A stretch of DNA of 64,000 nucleotides, taken from Archilochus colubris. Its lineage: Eukaryota > Chordata > Aves > Apodiformes > Trochilidae. Under the pieces are notes generated by a model, which was given only the letters and a program-made list of their open reading frames with translations, was not told the DNA's origin and searched no databases. The stretch's first letter is position 1; every line of letters begins with the position of its first letter. The DNA is taken from NCBI GenBank assembly GCA_023079485.1, contig CM041092.1, positions 12,537,127 through 12,601,126 on the forward strand. Direction: 5' to 3'. Positions 14,003 to 27,340 of this stretch are shown piece after piece. The translations under genes and the position numbers were made by a program.

Positions 14003-17000
14003 AAAGTGATAAGATCCATATAGTAATTTTTTGCAGCACTTGGTTCAATGTAATGTTTTGATATAAAGCTGTGACAGCATAACCATCAGTAGCACACCTT
14101 CCCCAGCTAACAATGGTTAGATGTTGTACAGAAAAGCATCACAGAAGGGAGTTCTGAGTAGTTCTCTGAACCTGAATGCACATCCAGAATTGAAACTTTC
14201 ACGGACATAAGATTATGATTTACAAGATAAAACATCATAAAATGCATTAGAGACAACCCCAACCACTCCCAGCCCCCCAGGAGTGACAGATAATAACTGA
14301 CAGTAAATGTGGGGCTATTGTACAAATTAATTCACATCAGGTGCTTACCTGAACTTAGTTCAAAATTGTGAAGTCCAGTATAGATATGTAAAACTGTAGA
14401 AATAAGGATCAGGTGCTTCTGTAGCTCTAAAAGCTCATGTTAGAGAAGTCACCCAAGAGAAAATCATGCTGTTATTGGATTTTGGGAGGCAGTGGTTGTG
14501 CATCTGCAATATTAGAGTATGTAAACTTAAAAGACACAGACAAAAAGAAAATTGAGGTAGGATCAGATTTTCAGATGGTGTCAGCATAGCACTGCTATAC
14601 CAGCTGAAGGCACAGCCCTTAATATCTGTAACGCCTTTGAGCCACTTGGACAGACAATACCACACAAATGCAAAGTCAAGTATCCCTGCCCTGCATATTG
14701 GTAATGAATCACTGCCTTGTTCCTCTTAAGAACAAAAATAAACAAAGCAAAGGATACAAGTCAATACAAACACAAGATAAAATGCATGCAGGTACAGTTA
14801 TGTCCCATTAAAATAGACTTGAATTATAATTTTCCTCCTTCCTTGTCTTTTACTTCCAAGTAAAGTTTCTCCCTCACCCCAGAAGTCTGCAATACTGATG
14901 TTAATCTCACTTGCAGTGGTAGGGAAGTCTGCTGAAATCACGCACTTAGACATATTTTTGCACAAGGTGGCAAAATCAGTCAGCAGTTCTTTGCTTGGTT
15001 GTTCCTTTCAGCAAGAGTGCCATAAATGCAGAAACATTTTCAAGCTTTATCAAGTATAATCTGACAACCCCCTCTGGTAAAACCACAGATATAAATAATC
15101 ATATTCTTCACACGCATTAGTCTGCTACTCATGACAACACAGGGGTGACCTACAGGCTAAGAGATCCTACATATCCTCTCTTTGAGCCATCTTAAGATTT
15201 TCACTTTACTTCTCTTTTATCCATATCCAACTTTTGCTCTGTGGAAACACTAACACTGGGTATCCTGAAGGCCACCCTTAGTCCATACATAAGGTTTTCT
15301 GGTTTGCCTAATTGTTTTCAACCATCAAAAAGACTCTGTTATTAAAACAACTTCCAAATAATATTTCCTCTCCCACTCTCCTCCTGTCCTCCTCCTCCAC
15401 AGTATCCTGCAAGATAGGAAAGAATCAATTCTTTAAATGCACATCAAGCATAAGTCACATAGTTTATACCTTCGCTGTTTAAGGAGACCAGGGACCAGGC
15501 TCAAGTGTAAGCATCCCAGTTGCCCACTGTACTCTGCTGTTAGCTTCCATCTGTTTCAGGCCACCTCCATTCCTTCCAAAACAAGCCTGGAAAGTGAGGA
15601 CCAGCTCTACAACTGAAGGGGATCAGGCAGTGCTACAGACAGGAAGAGAGCAACCAACTCAAATTCATGCAGGAACCCAGCAGAAAGCGCAGCCATCACA
15701 CTCTGACATCCTGCACTCCACTAAGAGCCAGAAGCTCAAATACATTTTCACATCAAGTTAAAAAATACAAAGAACTGGGGAAGGGAAAGTCAATTAAGTC
15801 TGTCTGCTGCTACCAGCCCAGTCGTAGTATTCCCTTTTAGGATTGCCTGGATCACTGCCTATGAAAGCAGTCCCAAACCCGAAGATTTCATGACTTTAAT
15901 ACAAATTATCAAATGATGCAGTTTAAGTGTGTGTTGCTCCATTATTTCTCTGTGCTCAAAAAGTTTAAGCCTCTCACTCAGAAAAAAAAAAATGTTCAGA
16001 CTGACTTCAGCAGCCAGTCAAGCACATCATGGACAAACAGCAGCTAGTTACAGAGCAGAGGCCTCATGAGCAACTCATTGGCTAAAAAGTCTTCAGAAGC
16101 AATTTGGCAAACATTAACAATTTGAAAATAGAAGCAAGGACTGGATTATCAAGGATTTAAAAGTGGGGAAAAAACAAAGATAGATTTTGCCATAAATTAT
16201 TTGATCATCTCTAGCAACATATGAAAATTGTTATCCATTTTAATGTCTGTTTTATTATTCTATTGTTCTAGAAAAGACACCTACATGCTACCACACTGGA
16301 TTCAGTAATGGCATCACTCCTGTTTTAATGCATGGTTTTCAGCAAAACTGTACCTTAATTAAGCTATGTTATCTAATCCCAACAGCTGATGAATTGTCAT
16401 GTTTTTATACCCTCTGGTTTTGAATCTGACGGGACAGGATCTGTTGAACTACAAATTCCTGAACTCACATTTAAACTTTCCACTGTCCTGAAAACATTTA
16501 TTGCTTGAAATTCCAAGGAAAAATGGTAACTTGAAGCAGTGCTCATTCTGGGACAGGAACTACCAGGAAAGGAGAGCATACAGCTCAGCAGCCACCAACC
16601 CATACACATCACAGCAGCACTAAAGCAGTCAGTACAAAAGAACCAGCTTTCTACATGGGTGCAAGAGTTTGAAATTGCTTTACTCTTTATAGTTACATGG
16701 GTATCAGAACACATATTCCTGCTTTATCATTATTTGAGTTTTCACCTACGTATGGCTCGAGATGTCCATGCTGATGTACCTGAGGCTCTCTTCCAGCTGT
16801 ACTAAACTTGCATGACTTTGAAAATTCCCTTCCTGTGGACCAAATAGTTATCTGTGGTCTCTGACCTACTCAGGTACTACCATGAGAGAAGAGCTGGGGG
16901 TTAGTAGGTGCAATACATGTGGCTGCCACAACCAATGGATCTTGAAATGTACAGATAGCATATCTTTACTATTCCAAAAGGGCTGTAAGACACTTCACTG

Positions 17001-17289
17001 CTTGCGATAATGTGTTTTCACAGGCTACTTTAACCCCTCAAGAAGGTACTTAATGAAGTAGAGTAACACAATAACTAGTTTTCTGCTGGGATTTCTGCCT
17101 CCAGATGCTGACAGAAAGCCTGGTTTCTCATAGCCCCTTGACTTTGGCAGGATTTCTGAAAGCATTGGAAAAAAAGAACAGCACAAGCCCAAATGCATAG
17201 CCAGACCCAGGCTTAGCTCTGTTTACTCTGAACATCTCTTATCAACTGTGAGTTACCACAGGAGCCAAGTATATTGCATTACCAGCCCT

Positions 17290-17400
17290 GCTTTGCAGCA
17301 GTAAAGCTTAAGCACAGAGCAGTTAATGGATTTGTCCATGGTCCCACATGTGACCCGACCCACCCCCCAGTCAGTCCTGCAGCACTGACCTTGCATTCCC
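17290..17400 (-). repeat. MIR-type SINE remnant
   Basis: In reverse orientation it shows the MIR words for an A-rich core, AGCAGTTAATGGATTTGTCC, then ATGGTCCCACATGTGACC. The match is partial and weaker than the other copies. Confidence 0.45.
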
Positions 17401-18639
17401 CCTCATTCCCTCATCACAGAAGCATTTCTGCACCATCTCCCACACCTTCTCTCATGCTTGGAACAGCTTTCCAAGCCCTAGTCAGCACACATCAGCCCCT
17501 CACCTCATTCAAACTGCTCCCGAGAAATCCCTTTGCCTACAAACATCAAAGAGCAGGCCCTGTGCTGAGCTCGTCATTCACACAGCATGAGAATTTGGCC
17601 TCCCATGTTGGTATAAACAGAGGACCCAATAAAATATAGGTGCATCTAAACTCAGAAACCATGAATCCACAAGCTGTATCCTGCTCCACCCTTTCCTGAT
17701 GTCTATTGTATCCTTGTCCTTGACACATCTGTCACCTAGACCACTAAGCAATTCACAAAAGGGACCCCAGCCTCTGGCTGTTTCCTAAGATATACCTAGA
17801 GCAAACATGAGGATTATACAGCAAGATAGAGAGCCTTGAGTCTCCTGCTGCAACAGCACAGCTACAGTTCTAGACAGACTGACTAAAACGTTGTGAATGC
17901 ATGAAAGCAAATGGAAACATTCTGTTTTGAAAATGTGATGTCTGGGCACTTTCCCGTGGTTGAACTTATTTTTCTAAGGAGTGTTTGTCTCAAGAGAAGC
18001 TAAGCCTGCTGAACCTTTTCCAAGACTGAAGAAAGCATATCAGTCCAGACGCCAGTTGTCCCAGTGAACATTTTTCCTCCCTCTGTCCCCAGGCTGTCTG
18101 ACCTCTCCCCTGGACCAGCAGAACCATCCTGGGCTGAATCTGTTCCAGCACTCCCGTCTGGAGAGGTCAGAGGTACCGCACGATCAAAGCTGCTATCACA
18201 AACACCTCTCTGGGATTATAGTGTACTGAGAAATCAGGGCAAGCTTCCTGGTACTTTCAGGGTTACTACATATGCAAAGTCCCTCTCTTTTGTTACCACA
18301 AAGCACAGCAGATCCTTCACTCCCAGGCCCTAGGGACAGTCTCAGTTCAAGGGAAGCAGGAGGGCTAAGACAAATTAAGCCAACAGCATAGGTTAATCCC
18401 AGGTGTAGTTCACTGAAATAATATTTGAGGGAATTTTTTCATTTATTGAGGGGAGTGGGGAGAAAAGAAGCAGCATGTCCCCATTTGCAAATGGGACCCC
18501 AAGTCGTCACAAACCCAGGTGTGTCCCACCTTTTCTCCAGGTCAGCCAGCTGAGCTGCTTATACCAGCACCCTAGGTTCATCCACAGACACTACTACAAC
18601 AAAGGTCTTTGGCTAGCACAACTCACCTGGAATGAACAA

Positions 18640-18790
18640 GCATGGAAGCAAACACACAGGCAAGTCACTTTTCTCTGAACAGGCACTCCAAGGCCACAGA
18701 GGCAACCGGGGACAGAGCTGGGACTTAGAGGCTGACCTCAGTGCTGGTCCCAGCACTGCTTTAATCACAAGGTGGCTCTTCCTTGGCCAA
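18640..18790 (-). repeat. MIR-type SINE remnant
   Basis: Reverse-orientation MIR wording is clear: CCAAGGCCACAGAGGCAACC, GGACAGAGCTGGGACTTAGA, then a GACCTCAGTGCTGG segment and a terminal CACTGCTTTAATCAC region. Confidence 0.65.
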
Positions 18791-20590
18791 GGGAGAACAA
18801 GGTAGGTCTCATGGGGCTCCTGCCACCCAAGGAGCTGCATTCAGCTCACCAGCAGAGCTGATGCTATCTGTGCTGCTCCTGGTATGACTTCTGTGTGAAG
18901 GTCATTAGTTGCCAATGCACAAGTGACACAATTTTCCTATCTCTAAAGCCTCTCTATATCTCTAAAATACTTCAGACAATTATCACAGGGTGTAAGGAAT
19001 CATTTTGGCAGAGCTGATGAAAAATGTGATCTCTTTATCTATGGGCACCTTCTCTGCCAGGCCATCTCAGCCAAGCCCTTACCTCCAGGCCTGAATTTCT
19101 TGCAGGAGAGGAGAGCAAAAGTTCAGTGTCTGTAGCTAGGAGCTGTGCCAAGTCCCACAGCTCACAGAAGTGAGTTTGGTTTGCAGTGTGGTGCCACAAT
19201 GGAGGTTCCCACACAGAGCAGCCACCAGGCACCCATTGATTTCACATGCTTTCCTACAGCTACTACTAAATAGGGATGTATTCACATCTACAAAAAAACC
19301 CTGAGGCTTAATGCTACCCCATGAGTTATCCAGGCCCAATAACCATTGGATTTGAGCAAGAGGTTTGTCTCTGGAAGGACACACCAACATGAAGCAAGCT
19401 CCAACATTTTGGAGTTCACCTGAGCACAGTTTGCAATGCCACACTTGCTGCACTCCCATGCCTCCTCAGCCAGCGTCTCCACCTCCCTCCAATTTCAGAC
19501 GTGGATTTAATTAACTATAGCAATTAATCAGGCATCTCAACTCCACCCAACCTCAGATGTCACCTCACAGCACCTGTTTCACTCTAAAATTATCTTCACA
19601 ATAGTAATTATTCCAAGACCTCACAAGTCTTTTGGCAAACATGCCCCCAAGTGGACCATCCCATGGGAAATGCCAAATCATCACATCAGGAAAGGAATGC
19701 TGCTCTCTGGGTGTATCAACCAACACTGGCAGACCACAGAAATCCACAGTTACTTGAAAACGAATGCATTGCTACTGAGTGTCAGGTATCCCTCTGCTAG
19801 AATCTTGTTAGATCTCAGCATACGGGACAGTGGCATCCAAGGACAACCAGGTATAGTATAGTCCATGCTGTTACCTTCAAGGATCACATACAGAGAGCCT
19901 TTCTAAATCTGGAAGCAGACCATGGAAAGTTAAATTTAAGGGTTACCCTTAGCAGAAAGGCAACAGCACATTAAACTTTTTCCCATGGTTCAGTCAATGC
20001 AGGGACTTTGTGGAAAAACAATTGAAATGTAACTCAACGTGTAGCAGATCCAGCCCTGGCTGGTGCTTCTTTCCCAAATTCCTATTTGGTATGATTATAT
20101 GCAAAAGGACTAGTCTGAAAAGTCTTGAAGTGCACAGAAAGGTTAAGAACAGTCGGTAAGGGAGCAGAGATTAGATCCCATGGGCTGTTAAGCACTAGTA
20201 GAGTGCATTTGCCCAAGGCTATTCTGTGTAGGAAGGGCTGTATTGTGCTTGACATTTTACTAGTTGGACAGGAACACATGACAGAATATCTGACAGGCAT
20301 ATGACAGCAGGGTCTTTATATGGCTCAACAATCATCACATGGATCAATGAAGCAGCACTGGTCCAACTCAGACTGAAAGAAGTGTCAAGAATTAAACAGT
20401 TACAAGGATGGAATTATTTTAAACCCTCTGTTTTCCTTTTAAGAGTTTTTAAATCAACAAACAGCTACATACCCTATTTTCAAACCCTCCACAGCCCTTG
20501 AGGCTGATATTGCAGATAGGCTAAATACCATACCTAGAGCTTCACCTGTATCCATCCAGTAGGAAGGATAAGCACAACCTGATCCTTCCT

Positions 20591-20620
20591 GAACCCATGG
20601 ACAAACAGGTCCATGGGTTC
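20591..20620. repeat. Inverted repeat, 12-bp perfect stem, 6-nt loop
   Basis: GAACCCATGGAC (20591-20602) pairs with GTCCATGGGTTC (20609-20620) across AAACAG. TTCC (20586-20589) and GGAA (20623-20626) can extend the stem past a 1x2 internal loop. Confidence 0.92.
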
Positions 20621-23600
20621 TTGGAAAAGGATGAGCTGGTGGGTTAAGGAGATAGAGAGCTGCCCCTGCTGGTTGCCCTACAGATCAAGGCTGCTACAGT
20701 CAACCACGAGCAGCTTTCTGCAGTGCAAGCAGCAGAGAGTGCTGGCATACCTAGATTGCAGCACCCCACAAGCTTTCTGCAGTAACAGGGACTGCACTGG
20801 CAAAATATTCATAATTATGTGGGCGACTACAGGCACCAGTGGGGTTTCCAGCCTCAGTCTCCAGAGACAATTACACTTGCCCAGCTGAGGCCAGAGCTCA
20901 ATAAGCAATTTATACATCTTTAGCAAATACAAAGGGGCTTTTGTCCAAATTAGTTGATTGCTGTGCATTCAGCATTTCCTCTTGCACCATTTAATTTCAC
21001 ACCTGAAACCATAAGTCAGAGCTTGAAGAGACAAAGACTGACGCCAAAGTGCAAGTTCTGAAGATAAAACAGAGCCAGAAGGTTCTGCCACTCTCTCAGG
21101 TATTTCTTCAAATATAGGCAGTCGGACTGAGAAACATGGAAACTGAGAGCACATCTCGTGAGTCTTTGTGTGGGCTACAGGTTGCAAAAACACCCAAGAA
21201 TAGTTCTACTTGTCTCCCTGGGCAGGAATGTGGGTGCTGCAAGAGCCATTGGTCCAGAGGATCAAATTATCTGCCCAGCACTGGACCCAAACACAATACA
21301 AGGTACAGCCAGCAGGGTGACCTGCAATAGCATAGAAGCAAAATACTTCCAATTAAATGAAATTCTACTCTCACTTCACCTCCCATTTGGGAAAGAAAGG
21401 AGAGCGTATTTGAAAATTTTTTTCTTCAGTTAATTAGAAGTAATTGCAGCATTATTATTTAAACAAGCAAATTTATTGTTGCTCAAGTTAGAGATCTTAC
21501 AACTTGTTTTTTGGCCTAGGCTTCCAGAGACTGTGCTGTTGGCCTTCAAGACATCAGCCCTCATTTTTAAGGCTTAAACCTGTCACAATATGGAGAAATC
21601 CTAAAAATAAGAACCAAATGCAGCTGACACTCAGAAGTCACTCACTACATGAGGACGGCTTGGCAACATTCTTGACAACTATTTTATTTATCAGTTATTT
21701 TGTATCAGCAGGGTTTTATGTTGCACATCAAACTTAGATCTATATATTAAAAGAGCTGAGAACAACTTCTACTAGTCAAACTGCTTCCCTCAGGCTTTTA
21801 AAAGAAGTTTTGGATTTGGGGGGAAAGGGTTTCATTTGAAATGTCACTTTTTTTTTAATAAAAATTATAAAAGGTTCTGATAAAAAGAAATGAAAGATAC
21901 TAGCTTGGCCAGAACCAATTTTTGCTTGTGACAGTTTTTAATTCAGAAGAATAATTAAATTAATTTCAATTGACCCAAAGCAATCTTTACAGGGAGACAC
22001 TGAATGGAAAAGTCAGAGGGTCTGTAACTTACATATTTAAATTTTCAGCATTGTTACCTATTTAATTTCTTATGCAAAAAGAATGGGGAAAAGGAATAAT
22101 AGTAATTAAAAAAACAAGTTATTAAATATTGAGCAAATCTTGACAATCTCTGGGGACACCGACAGACACCAGCTGGACACAGCCTGAGGCCAAGCTCACC
22201 ACAGCAAGCAAAGCCTGTCTTAGTTCTCTTCTCCTACACCACCTTAGTCACATCTCCCAGACACTCACATCCATATTCTCCTGCAAGCCACCACTGTAGG
22301 CAAAGTTTCAACTCCACCATCACCAGTCTCTCTCCTTTATCCCCATGAGGGACCACTGGACACACTAGTGTCATGACACCGGACAGCTCGGAGACCCTCT
22401 GGAGTGAGCACAGCCTTATCCTGTGTCCTCTACTCAGGAAGGCATGAGATCAGCTATCAGTGACCCACATTTACTCAGGAACCATACACTTTAATGCAGC
22501 AGAAACCATCTTACTCCATCCCTGTTCTCCAGCACAGAGGTTGACTTCTGGCATCGATGGTTACACCCCTCATCTTGCCCAAGAGCAGTCGCTCCATTTC
22601 TCCGATACAGAGATCAGTGGTTTATTTTGGTATGCTATTTTGTAAGAAGCATTTTGTGTTTTTATAACCATATAATTTTGCAGCTGGAACTTTCCCTTTA
22701 TTGCTTAGCAGGTGATCTTGGATGAGGGAAAATGGTAGTCGTGGGTCTGACATGTTGAGGCTCATCAGCTCTTTGCTGGGGAATAGTCTTTGTTTCGATG
22801 GTCTAGACCAGAGAAAGACCCTTGCGGCAATGTTAACTCAAGCCTCACTAAACAGCAACACAGAAAAAAAACACCCCAATCTTCTGTGAGTTACAACTGT
22901 ATCTCAGGTACCTGTTTAGCCTCTGGGCTCTTTCAGGGTCAGAGGTGTGGAGCTAACTCTTTCTGATTCCCTCTGCTCTAAATAAAAGTCATATTCACAG
23001 GCAGCCTGCAGCACACAGTAAGATCGGGGCTCTTTAGCTGATAAAAAGTCTTTGAATGCAAGCACATAGGGAGTGAGCAAAAGGGATGCAGGTATCTGTG
23101 GAGAAGGCATGAAGGTGAAGAAACAGATCATGTTTAGTTATGACAGCTAAAGCTGTAGCAAAACTCAACCCATGAACAAATATAAAATGTCCTGCAGTCC
23201 CAGTGGGGACAACAACCGGCAAGAGATGTCTGTTCAGATAAATCAGAAAAAAATGTTCTGTTCTTCACATGTCTCTGCTCTACTCACCCAGGAGATGGTT
23301 CGTCTCTTCTTAGGAGACTGCCATAGTCACAGGTCTTGGATTTTGCAAGCAACAGAAAGGCACGTGGACCTGGTGCTGTGACTCAGCCCATGCCAGCGAG
23401 CGCTCTGACTCATGCCACTCTCACCCACTCCTGACCTTCCCCAGCAGCACCAGAGCCAGTTATGGCACTTGCAGCCTCACTCTGTTTCCAGTTTCTTCAA
23501 GTAAGAGGACAGTTTCGATAAAATCAAATGAGCCTGTGCCTGATGTTAGTTCCTTTCATCATATACTTGAAACAACACTCAGTTCAAATAAGTCTCATTT

Positions 23601-26600
23601 GTACTTGTTGCATAAAGCCACGTATTTTACCAACATGTCATTGTGCTACAGTGAAGATACAGTTCACCCAAGACACATCTAGCAATCTAGGTTTTTGTCC
23701 AGTGCACAGATGTTGGAGAATAAGCAGACATTATCACTGCAAAAACACATTAGATTGGTTGACAAAGGAATGACTTAAATCACTCAAAGTCCAACTGGGA
23801 GAGTGACAGTCTTTTCTAAATTTACATTTTTTACTCTTTAGCAAGAAACGAAACAAAATCTACATTAAGGACGTGATTGAGATTTACAAAGTGTAAGCAC
23901 TTGGAGTTACAAACTGCCAGAATTTCAGATGTCAGTGTAATCTCAGTTCAACACTCTTGTGAATGTGCACTAAGAGACAGGTTTTACTTATTCGTATCAC
24001 CCACCAATGAATGCAGGCACCTCATGAGTAGAAAGAAGAGCTGTATTACCATAACACATTGACAGAAGTTTAGGAAGGGGAAAGGGAAGGGTAAAAAAAG
24101 TAAAAAATAAAAATAAAAAAAAAAACAACCCACTGAAAATAAACTAACATAACACTGGATAGAAATAAACTGAAATACACGAGGAGCTAAAAACACAATA
24201 GCCCACACCAGACAGATACTGTTAAAAGCCATATCTGTGTCCTATAAAGAGTGATCTTTATCAGTCCAAAGTAGAGTGGGCACTTTTGTTGTGCTTTTTG
24301 TGCTATTTCTTGATTTAAAAACAAGCAAACAAAAGAACAAGATTTTCAGCATTATTTCCTACTTAATCTCAATAAGCATTTCTTCCTGAGCACAAAGTAA
24401 ATTGCTGTACAGATAAAGAACAGCACTCAAAACTGGGCAAAAATGTAAGTAGCCCACAAGTATCTCCTATACAACTGCTTATCTTCATTTCAATCTTCAA
24501 CACAGATGCAGATTATTTGGGAAGTAAAAGAGGTCATGCTATGTATTTCTGAAGCACCAGACAAGACAAAACCACATTCAATTTTTAAAAATATTATCCA
24601 GCTACTGTGGCATTGCTTCTTACCTCTATGATTGAGAAATGGAAGTTTTCCCTGAATTAAAACTACAGCTTGGTTTAAATTTCAAGTATACTTCTGGCCA
24701 TCCTTCTAAACTATAGTCAAGAAAATGGATGGTATCAGACTTCATCAGTAATAACCATAGCTGAAAGAAAATTCCTGAACTGCATGAAGAAAAACTACAG
24801 ATCTAGGGAATACATGTGTATTCTTGGAACAGACAAATTAAACACAAATGGAAAAACACCACACTTTTTTTATTACAGATTTTCTCTGTAACTGAAAAGA
24901 AAAACCCTACAAGAGACAGAAGTAAAATAGATTCTGTGGAGTTGCCCAGAAATGCACTCTCATTAAATGTCATTCTAAGCAGTGCTAGCACTGCCAGCTC
25001 AAAATGTTTAAGCACCATCATGACTTTCCAAGCCCTGAGAATTTTGTTATTTGCCTTATGGCTTTTTCACACATTAAGTGCACTCAGATCACAACTTAAG
25101 CTTGACTCTGTAACTGTCTCAGTAATATTGGGACTCCATACCATTTCAGTAGAAACTCAGGAGTCAAAATACAGAAAAGCAAAGGATTTTAATGTAACTG
25201 AGATTTGATGGACTAGAGGGTGTGAGCACAAAATATTGCAAGAATAATAATTAAAATCACACGAGTTGGAAGCACTTAGGCAACCTCAAGAAGTTACACT
25301 TTCTAGCATGTATTCAACCAAGCTGACATGCCTCAAAGGGCAGGGGTATCACAGCTTTCATCAAGGGGTGTTGCTGCTGTCACCATAACTTTATCAAGGT
25401 TTTGGTTTAGATCTATTTCTTTCCCACAATTCTAGCTCACGTATCTTTTTGTTTAGTTCTCTCCTCCAGCATTGCAGCCATTCAGATATTCAAAGAGGGG
25501 CTTCCTAGCTCGCACTCCCTCTGCTGACTCTCCAGTGGTGCAGAGGATTTTTATATTTTTTTTTTCAGTTTTATTTTTAATGGGCTATACACGATGGTCC
25601 TCATTCTAAAAGCATCCTGTCACTCTTGAGCATCTTCTTCAAGCAGAAAACAAGAATGCAACTCACTGATCTTTATAAGCTTCAAGCCAGGTGGGTTTGC
25701 AGATTTTTTTAGTGTCTTAATGCAACTGGGCAGCATCACCAATTTGTCTCTGTGTTTAATTATGTGTTCTGAGCAAGCCAGAGACTATTCACAGTTCCTG
25801 TAGTATCAGCATAATGCATAAAAACAGACAGCTGCTTGTTCTTCCCAGAGACCTTGATATCATCAGTAGCCCTGGATTGCACACACCACTGCCTTGTCAT
25901 ATATACACATAGTGTTGCACAGTGCTTGACCTAATATTATACTGATGAGCTCACTTTGTACCTTAAAGACGCAGCAGCGAAGGACAGGATAGGAGAAGAG
26001 TTTAGTTTTTGTGCCTAAAACACTTGCAGAGTTGTGTTAGTTGCTGAACCTCAGGTATGGAAGAAGACTATGAGGTCATCCTGCTCCATCTCCCTTCACA
26101 CCCTATGTGTGTGCATACATATATGCATGCTTTTAAAAAAAATCACTTGTTTAACATTCAGCAAGATCCTTTGTTTTCCCCAGTTCACCATCACATACCC
26201 CACCTTCCCAGGTGGCTATACTAAGATCTTAAATGAATTGCAGCATCTAAACTTTCTTTTTTTGATAATACTGCCAACCCCCCCACCAATTTATGCTTTC
26301 ACCTTTCCTATACCACACTGCTCACAGCCTTTCCACGAGGTTAACAGCCTTGTGCCTGCCTATGGCCACAGCTTAACCTCTACTGATAACTTCCATCCAT
26401 TCTCAATTTGACCTTTCCAAAATTGCTATATTCTTTTCTTTCTAACCTCCCCTCCAGCCCTTTGGTCCACTTACAATGAACGTCATAATTTAATATTGCA
26501 CCATAAATTCAGCAATTTGGTGAACAAATGAATCACTTAGTACTTTGCAAAACGTGCACAGGCCCATTCCTTAGTACAACAGAGTTCTGATTCAGTTAGT

Positions 26601-26819
26601 GCTGTCAAAAGGATTTTACAAGAAGCTGAGCCAATATCACGGAAAGAAAGATTTTTTTTTTTTTTTCTTAGTAACATACCATGAACATTTGTTAGAATTG
26701 AAAGGCAAATTTCTGATTAACCAGATTTATGACCTCTTTAACGTTCAAGCATTTGCAAAAAAAGCGAGTGCAAAGTTCTGGGCTCATGAATATTCTCCTA
26801 CCTCACATGAGCAAACTGT

Positions 26820-27340
26820 CACCCAAGGTAAATTCCAAATTGTTTGTGTTTGTAAAATTGGGAATGCTAATTAGTTATATAAGTCACAATGTATTGTTTC
26901 TGTTCCTTAACTTGATGACAAAACTACTTAACACATCTTAAATTGCTAAGTGTGAAAATTACCGATATACAATTTATCACTCATTTTGGATTGGTTAATT
27001 ACACAAGTTCCCACACAGATTGCCTATGGCATATTTGTCTAATGATCTAATTATTCCCTGAAGAAATTAGTGAATAACTTTACATGACAAACCTGACAAT
27101 TTCACAATCTGCTCCTGGACAATTTGTAAATAGATAAGTTTGATGATATTTTGATTTTTATCTATTGGTGAACTAGTCAATCAGAATTGCGGGTCTTTAT
27201 CACCTCCAGAAAAATCAGACTGTTTTTATTTAAAAAAAAATATTTCTCCTACCGGCAAACTGGGTCTGCCCCAAGCATTACACATTTGGCTGTTCATTAA
27301 ATGAGTTGAGAATATGATTAAAGCAAATGGAAAAATAACC
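26820..27340. promoter_or_regulatory. Candidate conserved non-coding block, homeodomain-rich
   Basis: Unique AT-rich sequence contains a perfect CTAATTAG palindrome at 26867-26874, TTAATTA at 26995-27001 and CTAATTAT near 27048. It reads like a vertebrate non-coding element rather than decayed repeat or exon. Conservation is not testable here. Confidence 0.3.

Noticed and set aside
24816..25208. 130-codon plus-strand frame
   Set aside because: It has no domain or signal peptide and no neighbouring splice signals in keeping. Frames of this length occur by chance in 64 kb.
26030..26460. Possible CR1 3' end (GAAGACTATGAGGTCATCC words)
   Set aside because: Only about 30 bp resemble CR1, the following sequence does not continue the consensus, and the typical terminal octamer repeats are missing.
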